NCBI RefSeq assembly: GCF_007859955.1
Contig: NZ_SJPR01000001.1
Span: forward strand, 1,431,590 to 1,495,589
DNA from: Botrimarina colliarenosi
Lineage (GTDB): Bacteria; Planctomycetota; Planctomycetia; Pirellulales; Lacipirellulaceae
Direction of reading: 5' to 3'
DNA: 64,000 nucleotides
Part shown: positions 50,810 through 57,788 of the stretch, piece by piece
Layout of the letters: each line of letters starts with the position of its first letter
How positions within the stretch are numbered: position 1 is the first letter of the stretch
The notes under the pieces: generated by a model
What the model was told of the DNA's origin: nothing
The model's database searches: none
The model's input: only the letters and a program-made list of their open reading frames with translations
Translations under genes and position numbers: made by a program

Positions 50810-50825
50810 CGACCAGAGCAAAACC

Positions 50826-50882
50826 ATGCCGACCCAAAACCTCCTCCTGCCGCTCCTCCTACTAGCCCTGATGGGGTCCTAG
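50826..50882 (+). CDS. leuL: Leucine leader peptide
   Basis: An 18-codon frame: MPTQNLLLPLLLLALMGS, stop TAG at 50880-50882. Eight of 18 residues are Leu (CTC, CTC, CTG, CTC, CTC, CTA, CTA, CTG). The tandem CTA codons (50859-50864) stand out because CTA is rare in this GC-rich genome; the E. coli leu leader also relies on tandem CTA codons. It lies between a good promoter and a terminator hairpin, 114 nt before leuA, exactly where an attenuation leader is expected. Ribosome stalling here when Leu-tRNA is scarce would let leuA be transcribed. Confidence 0.85.
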   Translation: MPTQNLLLPLLLLALMGS

Positions 50883-50947
50883 GGACGGCACGCAGTTGCA
50901 CAACTGATCACGCCAGACCCCGGGGCCATACGGCCGCGGGGTTTTTT
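50873..50947 (+). terminator. leu attenuator: terminator hairpin with competing antiterminator pairing
   Basis: The hairpin 50918-50941 has 9 pairs with one G/G mismatch and loop ATAC, followed by six T (50942-50947). GGGGTC (50873-50878, end of the leader frame) can pair with GACCCC (50916-50921), which contains the first four bases of the terminator stem. A ribosome at the TAG codon would cover the first element and allow termination; one stalled at the CTA codons would leave it free to block the terminator. Confidence 0.8.
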
Positions 50948-50996
50948 CGTATCCTTACCGCTTCAGCGAACTCTTTCTTCAGGCGAACCAACGACC

Positions 50997-52550
50997 ATGT
51001 CCCGGCAGATCACGATCTTCGACACGACGCTCCGCGACGGCGAGCAATCGCCCGGCTGCAGCATGAACCTGGCCGAGAAGCTCGAGATGGCCCAGGCGCT
51101 CACCGATCTGCGCGTCGACGTCATCGAGGCCGGTTTCCCGATCGCCTCGCCCGGCGACTTCGAGAGCGTCAAGGCGATCGCCGAGCTCGTGAAGGGAGTC
51201 CAGGTCGCCGGCCTGGCGCGCTGCAACGACAAAGACATCGACCGGGCGGGCGAGGCCCTCAAGGGGGCCGAGGCGCCGCGGATCCACGTCTTCCTCGCCA
51301 CCAGCGCCATCCACCGTGAGTTCAAACTCAAGATGGACAAGGAAGAGATCCTCCGCCGCGCCGTCGAAGGCGTGAAGCGCGCCCGCAACCTGTGCGACAA
51401 CGTCGAGTTCTCACCCGAGGACGCGGCCCGCACCGAGCTCGACTTCTTGTGCGAGGTTGTCGAGGCGGCGATCAAGGCGGGCGCCACGACCGTCAACATT
51501 CCCGACACCGTCGGCTACGCCACGCCAGCGCACATGTACAACCACATCAAGACGCTCGTTGATCGGGTGCCGAACATCGACAAGGCGGTGATCAGCATGC
51601 ACTGCCACGACGACCTCGGCATGGCGGTCGCCAACAGCCTGGCAGGCATTGAGGCGGGCGCCGGGCAGATCGAGTGCACGATGAACGGCATCGGCGAGCG
51701 CGCCGGCAACTGCGCCCTCGAAGAGGTCGTCATGGCGCTGCGGACCCGCAACGACTTCTACAACGCCGACACCCGCATCGACGCGACGCGGCTCGTGCCG
51801 ACCAGCCGGCTCTTGTCGGGCATCACCGGCATGGAGGCGCCCCGCAACAAGGCGATCATCGGCCGCAACGCCTTCGCCCACGAGTCGGGCATCCACCAAG
51901 ACGGCATGCTCAAGGAGCCGACCACCTACGAGATCATGCGTCCCGAGGACGTCGGCTTCACGAAGACCGACCTGGTGCTCGGCAAGCACTCGGGCCGGGC
52001 GGCCCTCGCCGATCGGCTCAAGGCGCTCGGCCACCCGGTCCAGGGCGAGACACTCGTCAAAGTCTTCGACGCGTTCAAACGGCTCGCCGACAAGAAGAAA
52101 GAGGTCTACGACGCCGACCTCATCGCCTTGGTCGACAAACGCTCGCCGACCGAGCGCGATTGGTCGCTGGTTTCGTATGAAGTGAAGACCCACACCGACG
52201 ATCCCCCGTCGGCGACCGTGACGCTCCGCCGCGGCGCCGAGGGAAAGACCGAAGAGCAGACCGACACCTTCTTCGGCGGCGACGGCCCGCTCGACGCGCT
52301 GTTCCGCGCCGTCGAAAAGGTCACCGGCCTGCAAATGGAGGTCCGCGACTACCGCGTCCACAGCGTCACCAAGGGCAAAGACGCGCAGGGCGAGGCGAAC
52401 ATCGAAGCGGTCTGCGACGGCCGCCTCTACCGCGGCCGCGGCGTCTCGACCGACACCGTCGAGGCGAGCACCAAGGCGTTCATCGCGGCGGCCAACGGGG
52501 CCCTCGCCGGCGGCGGCCCCCCGGCCGACGTACGGCGCAACGCGGTTTAG
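50997..52550 (+). CDS. leuA: 2-isopropylmalate synthase
   Basis: First committed step of leucine synthesis: condenses acetyl-CoA with 2-oxoisovalerate. The 517 residues have the LeuA type 1 layout. The TIM barrel (1-280) includes IFDTTLRDGEQSPGCSMN (catalytic Arg and Asp), VIEAGFPIASPGDF, NIPDTVGYATP and the metal-binding HCHDD (about 201), and the stretch NGIGERAGNCALEEVVMAL. Subdomains include NAFAHESGIHQDGML. The C-terminal regulatory domain (about 395-500: SATVTLRRGAEGKTEEQTDT ... EANIEAVCDGRLYRGRGVST) binds leucine for feedback inhibition. Expression is controlled by the leader and attenuator just upstream. The last 20 codons are duplicated at 53356-53411. Confidence 0.97.
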   Translation: MSRQITIFDTTLRDGEQSPGCSMNLAEKLEMAQALTDLRVDVIEAGFPIASPGDFESVKAIAELVKGVQVAGLARCNDKDIDRAGEALKGAEAPRIHVFLATSAIHREFKLKMDKEEILRRAVEGVKRARNLCDNVEFSPEDAARTELDFLCEVVEAAIKAGATTVNIPDTVGYATPAHMYNHIKTLVDRVPNIDKAVISMHCHDDLGMAVANSLAGIEAGAGQIECTMNGIGERAGNCALEEVVMALRTRNDFYNADTRIDATRLVPTSRLLSGITGMEAPRNKAIIGRNAFAHESGIHQDGMLKEPTTYEIMRPEDVGFTKTDLVLGKHSGRAALADRLKALGHPVQGETLVKVFDAFKRLADKKKEVYDADLIALVDKRSPTERDWSLVSYEVKTHTDDPPSATVTLRRGAEGKTEEQTDTFFGGDGPLDALFRAVEKVTGLQMEVRDYRVHSVTKGKDAQGEANIEAVCDGRLYRGRGVSTDTVEASTKAFIAAANGALAGGGPPADVRRNAV

Positions 52551-52593
52551 GCGCGCCGGGAGCGTCAGCGACCGGAGTTCGTAGGAGACTCTA

Positions 52594-53225
52594 GGAAGGG
52601 GGAGGTGGGGATGGAGGGAGATAAGGGGATGGCGACACGTGGCGAGGGGTCCTCATACCAAGCAAGCGTCGTGACGATGAGTGAGCCATTGCCGACGGAA
52701 GCCGACTTCTTGCTGAACGACGGTGGCCCCGTTCCTCAAGAGGCATGGAAGAACTTCGGTGGTTTGTCGTTGGAGCAGGCTTACGAGAAGTTTTGCGATC
52801 GGGCCTATCTCTACAGCCAAGACTTCGAGTTCATGGGAGAACGTGCTTTCGCTTACTATTACGAGGTGCTTGATCGGTATGTACGAGAAACGATCGAGAC
52901 GCTCGATGAAGAGCGGTTGATGGTCTTGAGTACCGTTCATCGCATTATTGATGTCCACTTGATCCATCGGAGTGGCTACCTATGCGGGGAATACTCAGGG
53001 GAAGGCGCTGTCGATGCGATGGGTTTGCCAGGAAGGGTCGTTAGCCTTTGCGACTGCGTCATGCCGGCTATCGCAGAGCGGTCTTTGAGCTCCCGCATCC
53101 CTGACTCTGACGCCACGGATGAAGACTTGACGATTTCTTGGCAAGGTTTGCGGAATCTGGCGGAATCGATGAAACCCTCCGAGCCGCCATCCCCCCATCC
53201 CCAATCATCCCCACATCTCCCTTCC
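52594..53225 (+). mobile_element. Inverted-repeat cassette 1
   Basis: Left arm 52594-52633 (GGAAGGGGGAGGTGGGGATG, then GAGATAAGGGGATGGC), right arm 53185-53225 (complement, ending CACATCTCCCTTCC). The arms have units like GGAGAT/GGGATG with 9-nt phasing. The cargo is one gene (52629-53228). The same ends recur at 53427-53860 and 57558-57745. Confidence 0.75.
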
Positions 53226-53228
53226 TGA
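52629..53228 (+). CDS. Cassette 1 cargo: unknown protein, start and end encoded by the repeat arms
   Basis: A 199-residue acidic protein. The chosen ATG (52629) lies in the left arm with GGAG 8 nt upstream, also in the arm; a further ATG at 52677 (MSEPLPTEADFLLNDGG) is an alternative. The body is helical (GGLSLEQAYEKFCDRAYLYS, YYYEVLDRYVRETIETLDEE, RLMVLSTVHRIIDVHLIHRS) and the last 15 residues (SEPPSPHPQSSPHLPS) are encoded by the right arm. No family recognised. GC content is clearly lower than in leuA, which suggests foreign origin. Confidence 0.6.
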   Translation: MATRGEGSSYQASVVTMSEPLPTEADFLLNDGGPVPQEAWKNFGGLSLEQAYEKFCDRAYLYSQDFEFMGERAFAYYYEVLDRYVRETIETLDEERLMVLSTVHRIIDVHLIHRSGYLCGEYSGEGAVDAMGLPGRVVSLCDCVMPAIAERSLSSRIPDSDATDEDLTISWQGLRNLAESMKPSEPPSPHPQSSPHLPS

Positions 53229-53255
53229 AGCGTCCTTACCAAAGAGGCATCCCCC

Positions 53256-53426
53256 ATGAACCCCGCCACGATTGCTTTATCCATCCTCGGCGGGTTCGTC
53301 GGGCTGATCATCGGCGGCGAGTTGCTCGTGCGCGGGGCGTCGAACCTGGCGGCGGTGAACGGGGCCCTCGCCGGCGGCGGTCCACCGGCCGACGTACGCC
53401 GCAACGCGGTTGGATGGGGGCGTTAA
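53256..53426 (+). pseudogene. Chimeric remnant: antiporter start joined in frame to leuA end
   Basis: The first 33 codons (MNPATIALSILGGFVGLIIG ...) copy the beginning of the antiporter gene at 53891, and the rest (NGALAGGGPPADVRRNAVGW) copies the end of LeuA, with a few substitutions in each. The frame stays open to TAA at 53424-53426. It is the junction of a tandem duplication of [leuA end - cassette - antiporter start], not a functional gene as far as I can tell. Confidence 0.85.
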
Positions 53427-53860
53427 GAAGGGAGATGTGGGGATGAATGGAGATAAGGGGATGGCCGAACGACAGGGCGAAGCCGATTGCGCTTGGACAG
53501 TTGAAATCTCGATCGATGATTTCTTGAAACGAGCGTTTTCCAGTAGCGAGAAAGGAGAGCTCCTATTTGGATGGTCTGGCGTAACGTCCCCAGGTAAGAC
53601 AGTTGATTCACTGTGGAACTGGGTAACTATCTGTGACTACGTGATGGAAGGCTTCGTACACTACGAGCTTCGAGTTGGCAGCGAGGGCAGAAACTCACTT
53701 CTAGAATTGAAGTTGCATGGGACTAATCGTGACGAATACGTCCCAAGGCAAATCCACTTCTATCTAGAGCAGAGCGGCTTGAAGGGATTGATCCAAAAGT
53801 TGGATTAGTTACTCCGAACGACCATCCCCCCATCCCCACTTATCCCCACATCTCCCTTCC
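53427..53860 (+). mobile_element. Inverted-repeat cassette 2
   Basis: Left arm 53427-53466 (GAAGGGAGATGTGGGGATGA, ATGGAGATAAGGGGATGG), right arm 53819-53860. The arms closely match cassette 1, but the gene inside is unrelated. It is flanked by the duplicated leuA end on the left and the true antiporter start on the right. Confidence 0.75.
53461..53808 (+). CDS. Cassette 2 cargo: unknown protein
   Basis: A 115-residue protein starting MAERQGEADCAWTVEISIDD, FLKRAFSSSEKGELLFGWSG, with a central ICDYVMEGFVHYELRVGSEG and an ending HFYLEQSGLKGLIQKLD. ATG and GGAG (8 nt before it) are in the left arm, exactly as in cassette 1. The stop lies before the right arm. Low GC compared with neighbours. No recognised family; not similar to the cassette 1 protein. 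Confidence 0.6.
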   Translation: MAERQGEADCAWTVEISIDDFLKRAFSSSEKGELLFGWSGVTSPGKTVDSLWNWVTICDYVMEGFVHYELRVGSEGRNSLLELKLHGTNRDEYVPRQIHFYLEQSGLKGLIQKLD

Positions 53861-53890
53861 TGAAGCGTCCCTACAACCGAGGCATCTCCC

Positions 53891-54976
53891 ATGGACCCCG
53901 CCACGATTGCTTTTTCTATCCTCGGCGGGTTCGTCGGGCTGATTATCGGCGGTGAGTTGCTCGTGCGCGGGGCGTCGAACTTGGCGGCCGCGTTCAAGGT
54001 GCCGCCGCTCATTATTGGGCTCACGGTCGTGGCGCTCGGGACTAGTGCGCCGGAACTCGCCGTGTCGGTGCAGTCGTGCTACGTCGGCAAGACCGACTTG
54101 GCGGTTGGCAACGTCGTCGGCAGCAATCTGGCGAACCTGCTCTTCATCCTCGGCACTGCGGCGCTCGTGGGGCCGCTGGCGGTCAGCAACCAACTGTTCC
54201 GGCTCGACATCCCCGTGATGATTGCGGCCGCTGCGGCGCTGTTCGCCCTCGGCTCCGACGGCGAGATAAGCCGCGGCGAAGGGATTACGCTCACCATCGC
54301 GATGGTGCTCTACCTCATCTGGACCGTGAACGAAGGGAAGCGGGAGGGAAAGAAGCTCGAAGAGGAGTTGCGGGAGTTGACGCCCGACCCGGTGCCACAC
54401 AACTGGCGGCAGTTCACCGCCAACATCGCCTCGCTGATTGGCGGGCTGATCCTGCTGGTCGGTGGCGCCGACTGGTTGGTGAAGGGGTGCGTCGATTTAG
54501 CCACCCAGTGGGGCGTTTCGGAACTGGTGATCGGCCTGACGATCGTGGCGATCGGCACGTCGCTCCCGGAGCTAGTGATCTCGATCCTCGCCAGCCTGCG
54601 TGGCAAACGCGACCTGGCGGTCGGCAACGTCGTCGGCAGCAACATCCTCAATGTGCTGGCGGTGGTGGGGATCTCGGCCTCGGTCGCCCCGGCGGGCGTG
54701 AACGTCGACCCCCAGTCGCTGCGGTTCGATATCCCGCTGATGCTGGCCGTCTCGGCGGCCTGTTTCCCGATCTTTCTGACGGGCAAGCAGGTGAGCCGTT
54801 TGGAAGGGGCCGCGATGCTGCTTTTTTACGTCGCCTACCTTGCGTGGCTGGTCTATTCGTTCGCGGTCGCCGGGCAGGCCCCCGGTTACGGGTCGCTGAT
54901 GGGTTTCCTAGCGCCCCTCGGGGTGGCTATGGTGTTGCTTCTGGTCCGCCGCCGGCGTAGTGGTGGTGGGCGTTGA
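53891..54976 (+). CDS. Calcium/sodium antiporter (CaCA family, YrbG type)
   Basis: A 361-residue integral membrane protein with about ten helices in two inverted halves. The alpha-repeat signatures are complete: GLTVVALGTSAPELAVSVQS and LAVGNVVGSNLANLLFILGT in the first half, GLTIVAIGTSLPELVISILA and LAVGNVVGSNILNVLAVVGI in the second, with the ion-binding Glu in APEL/LPEL and Asn in GSN. Between them lies an acidic/basic cytoplasmic loop (EGKREGKKLEEELRELTP). It exchanges Na+ (or H+) for Ca2+ at the inner membrane. Its 5' end was the source of the fragment at 53256-53355. Confidence 0.93.
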   Translation: MDPATIAFSILGGFVGLIIGGELLVRGASNLAAAFKVPPLIIGLTVVALGTSAPELAVSVQSCYVGKTDLAVGNVVGSNLANLLFILGTAALVGPLAVSNQLFRLDIPVMIAAAAALFALGSDGEISRGEGITLTIAMVLYLIWTVNEGKREGKKLEEELRELTPDPVPHNWRQFTANIASLIGGLILLVGGADWLVKGCVDLATQWGVSELVIGLTIVAIGTSLPELVISILASLRGKRDLAVGNVVGSNILNVLAVVGISASVAPAGVNVDPQSLRFDIPLMLAVSAACFPIFLTGKQVSRLEGAAMLLFYVAYLAWLVYSFAVAGQAPGYGSLMGFLAPLGVAMVLLLVRRRRSGGGR

Positions 54977-55055
54977 GCCGCCGGCGACTAGCCATGGGTG
55001 CTAGACGCGGGCGACTTTCGACCAGGGCTGCCCGCGGCTAGCGCCGTCGGCTCAA
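54973..55055. repeat. Inverted repeat, GAGCCGACGGCGCTAGCCGC family (copy 3, diverged)
   Basis: Left arm TTGAGCCGCCGGCGACTAGC, right arm GCCCGCGGCTAGCGCCGTCG. It overlaps the antiporter stop codon. Confidence 0.8.
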
Positions 55056-55091
55056 GAAAATCCTTCTCATTCCCTCCAGGGGACTTCGGCG

Positions 55092-56459
55092 ATGGTCTCG
55101 ACCCGTTTGTCGGTGATGATGTTCCTCCAGTTCTTCACCTGGGGGGCGTGGGCGCCGACGCTCGGGGCGTGCTTCAGCGCCAACAAGCTCAGCGAGGCGA
55201 CCGCCGGCGTCTACGGCGCCGGGCCGATCGCGGCGATCATCGCGCCGCTCTTCTTGGGCCTGGTGGCCGACCGGCTGTTCTCGTCGCAGGTCGTCTTTGG
55301 GTTCTTGATGCTGTTGGCGTCGGCCTTCATGTACCTAGCGATCGGCTACGCCGAGGCGGGCAACAGCGACATGGTCTGGTGGATGTTTATCGGCCACATG
55401 CTCTGCTACATGCCGACGCTCGGCTTGGGGAACACGATCGCGTTCGCCAACGTCGACGATCAAAGCAAGTTCCCCGCGATCCGTGTCTGGGGGACGATTG
55501 GCTGGATCGTCGCCGGCCTGTTGGTGGGCATCCTCGGCTGGTCGGCCAGCTTCAACATCCTCTGGCTGTCGGTGATCGCGTCGGCGGCGCTCGGCGTCTA
55601 CTGCTTTACGCTCCCCAACACGCCGCCCCCCGCGAAGGGCAAGCCGCTCGACCTCAAGAGCCTGTTGATGGTCGACGCGTTCCGTCTGATGGCGAACCCG
55701 CCGTTCGCGGTCTTCATCATCTGCTCGACGCTGATCTGCATCCCGCTGGCGTACTACTACGCTTTCACCAGCAACCTGCTCACCACCGCGGGCTTCGAGC
55801 AGGCCTCCGCCACGATGACCGTCGGTCAGATGAGCGAGGTCTTCTTCATGGTGCTGATCCCGTTCTTCTTCCGCCGCCTGGGTGTGAAGTGGATGATCCT
55901 CATCGGCATGGCGGCGTGGGTCGCCCGCTACTTGCTCTTCGCCTACGGGGCGCCCGAGCAGGTGACGTGGATGCTGATTCTCGGCCTGCTGCTGCACGGC
56001 GTTTGCTACGACTTCTTCTTCGTGACGGGGTTCATGTACTCCGACCAGAAGGCGCCGGCCGAGGCCCGTGGGCAGGTGCAGAGCCTGCTGGTGTTCTTCA
56101 CCCAGGGCGTCGGCATGTTCCTCGGCTTCTGGTTCGCCGGCAGCCGCTACGGCGCGACGATGACGAGCGAGCCCGAGCTGGCTCAGGCGATCAGCGCCGC
56201 CCGCGACGGCGGGCAGCTCAGCTTCTTGCAGTCGCTGGGAAAGATGTTCAGCCAGTCGCTGCCCGACGGCCTTGATGGCGAGCTCGTCACCCAGACGATG
56301 GCCCAGTGGAAGGAGTTTTGGACCCTGCCGGCTTACATGGCGCTGGCGATCCTGGTGCTGTTTGCCGTGGCCTTCTGGGACCGGGTGGATCGGGAGAAAG
56401 CGCTCGGCGAGCCGCTCGACGAGTCCTCCCCCGCCACGCCCGAAGGCGCGCCGGCCTAG
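55092..56459 (+). CDS. MFS nucleoside permease (NHS/NupG-like)
   Basis: A 455-residue major facilitator with twelve predicted helices. MFLQFFTWGAWAPTLGACFS, GAGPIAAIIAPLFLGLVADR and FANVDDQSKFPAIRVWGTIG match nucleoside:H+ symporter family members; the R-V-W-G-T-I-G-W-I segment in helix 5 is typical. Helices 11-12 are separated by a soluble insert (about 360-420). The substrate is probably a nucleoside or sugar; this cannot be settled here. Followed by a TIM-barrel isomerase-like gene and a Gfo/Idh oxidoreductase, so a sugar or nucleoside catabolic group is plausible. Confidence 0.88.
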   Translation: MVSTRLSVMMFLQFFTWGAWAPTLGACFSANKLSEATAGVYGAGPIAAIIAPLFLGLVADRLFSSQVVFGFLMLLASAFMYLAIGYAEAGNSDMVWWMFIGHMLCYMPTLGLGNTIAFANVDDQSKFPAIRVWGTIGWIVAGLLVGILGWSASFNILWLSVIASAALGVYCFTLPNTPPPAKGKPLDLKSLLMVDAFRLMANPPFAVFIICSTLICIPLAYYYAFTSNLLTTAGFEQASATMTVGQMSEVFFMVLIPFFFRRLGVKWMILIGMAAWVARYLLFAYGAPEQVTWMLILGLLLHGVCYDFFFVTGFMYSDQKAPAEARGQVQSLLVFFTQGVGMFLGFWFAGSRYGATMTSEPELAQAISAARDGGQLSFLQSLGKMFSQSLPDGLDGELVTQTMAQWKEFWTLPAYMALAILVLFAVAFWDRVDREKALGEPLDESSPATPEGAPA

Positions 56460-56559
56460 GTCGTGGGCGCTGGAAATCGAGGGCCGGGCGTGTAAGGATC
56501 GCGGGCCCGGCGGCGTAGCAACGGGGCTCCGCCGCCGGCAGGACGACCGATTGGTCGCC

Positions 56560-56646
56560 TGTGGGAGGCGTCTCCCGACGCCGATTACGGTCTCCATTCC
56601 AAAACGGCATGGTGCGCGTAATCGGCGTCGGGAGACGCCTCCCACA
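56560..56646. repeat. Inverted repeat, TGTGGGAGG/GTCTCC family (copy 4)
   Basis: Arms TGTGGGAGGCGTCTCCCGAC and complement ending at 56646. Confidence 0.9.
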
Positions 56647-56689
56647 AGACCTGATTCTCCCACTTCCGCCTTCCCACTTCCCACTTCGT

Positions 56690-57547
56690 ATGCCCCGCCC
56701 GCTTGGAGTTTTCGCCAGCATCGACGCCGGTCTCGGTGTGCACCTGGATGTCGCCCACCAGTTGGGCGTTCCCACGGTCCACCTCCACACGCCGCACAAG
56801 GAGTCGCGCACCGAGGCCAACGCCGAGGCGTTCCGCGCCAAGCTCCGCGAACTGGGGATCAAGATCTCGGTCGTCTTCGCCGGCTTCGACGGCGAGTCCT
56901 ACGCCGACATCCCGACGACGCAACGCACCGTCGGCCTCGCCCCTGCGGCGACTCGTACCGAGCGGCTAGCGGAACTGAAAGAGATCGCCGACTTTGCTCG
57001 GCTGCTGTCGTCGCCCGAGACGAGCTACGCGGGGGGCCCGATCCCGGTGGGGCTGCATGTCGGCTTCGTGCCGCACGACCCGACGTGCCAAGAGTTCGCC
57101 GACGTCGTCGCCGCGACGCAGGCGATCTGCGACCATTGCGCCCCGCACGGCCAGGCGGTCCATCTTGAGACGGGCCAAGAGCCGGCCGGCGTGCTGCTCG
57201 AGTTCCTCGCCGCGGTCGATCGCCAAAACCTCGGCGTCAACTTCGACCCGGCCAACATGATCCTCTACGGGTGTGGCGAGCCGTTGCCGGCGCTCGAAGA
57301 GCTCGGCCGCCACGTCCGCAGCGTCCACTGCAAGGACGCCAAGTGGAGCGCCGACCCGGGCGAGACCTGGGGCGAGGAGACGCCGCTCGGCAAGGGCGAC
57401 GTCAACTTCGCGGCGTTCCTCGGCGTGCTCGACGACATCGACTACCGCGGCCCGCTGACGATTGAACGCGAAATCCCGCAAGAGCCCGAACGCCAAAAAG
57501 CAGAGATCGGCGCTGCTTTGGAACTGCTTCGCTCACTCGACAAGTAA
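56690..57547 (+). CDS. Sugar phosphate isomerase/epimerase-like TIM-barrel protein
   Basis: A 285-residue AP_endonuc_2/xylose-isomerase-like barrel. VPTVHLHTPHKESRTEANAE, GLHVGFVPHDPTCQEFADVV, VHLETGQEPAGVLLEFLAAV, LGVNFDPANMILYGCGEPLP, VRSVHCKDAKWSADPGETWG and LTIEREIPQEPERQKAEIGA include the metal ligands (Glu in LETG, Asp in NFDPAN, His in VHCKDA and Glu in IERE). It probably isomerises or epimerises a sugar or its keto form. It is the gene before a Gfo/Idh oxidoreductase, a frequent pairing in planctomycetes. Confidence 0.9.
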   Translation: MPRPLGVFASIDAGLGVHLDVAHQLGVPTVHLHTPHKESRTEANAEAFRAKLRELGIKISVVFAGFDGESYADIPTTQRTVGLAPAATRTERLAELKEIADFARLLSSPETSYAGGPIPVGLHVGFVPHDPTCQEFADVVAATQAICDHCAPHGQAVHLETGQEPAGVLLEFLAAVDRQNLGVNFDPANMILYGCGEPLPALEELGRHVRSVHCKDAKWSADPGETWGEETPLGKGDVNFAAFLGVLDDIDYRGPLTIEREIPQEPERQKAEIGAALELLRSLDK

Positions 57548-57557
57548 GCGATGCGAA

Positions 57558-57745
57558 GGAAGGGAGATAGGGGGATGCTTGGAGATCGGGGGATCGTGTC
57601 CGCCACGGAGAATGCCTTCAGCAATCGAAATCATCAACTCTTCTCAAGCTCATTTTTGATTTAGAGAAAGAGGGTGCTTATCGATGAAGTCCTAAGTGGT
57701 CAAACGACCATCCCCTCATCTCCAATCATCCCCCGATCTCCTTTC
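57558..57745. mobile_element. Inverted-repeat cassette 3, no proper gene inside
   Basis: Left arm 57558-57600 (GGAAGGGAGATAGGGGGATG, CTTGGAGATCGGGGGATC), right arm 57704-57745 (complement). Same type as the two cassettes at 52594 and 53427. Only about 100 nt lie inside, with a short frame from a GTG at 57596 (22 codons), so it is empty or decayed. Confidence 0.7.
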
Positions 57746-57788
57746 ATAAAGTCAGCCTCTCCAAAGATTCACCTTTAGTAGTTCTCCT

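Noticed and set aside
55335..56684. A 449-codon minus-strand frame
   Set aside because: Antisense to the nucleoside permease; Gln/His/Arg-rich shadow without motifs.
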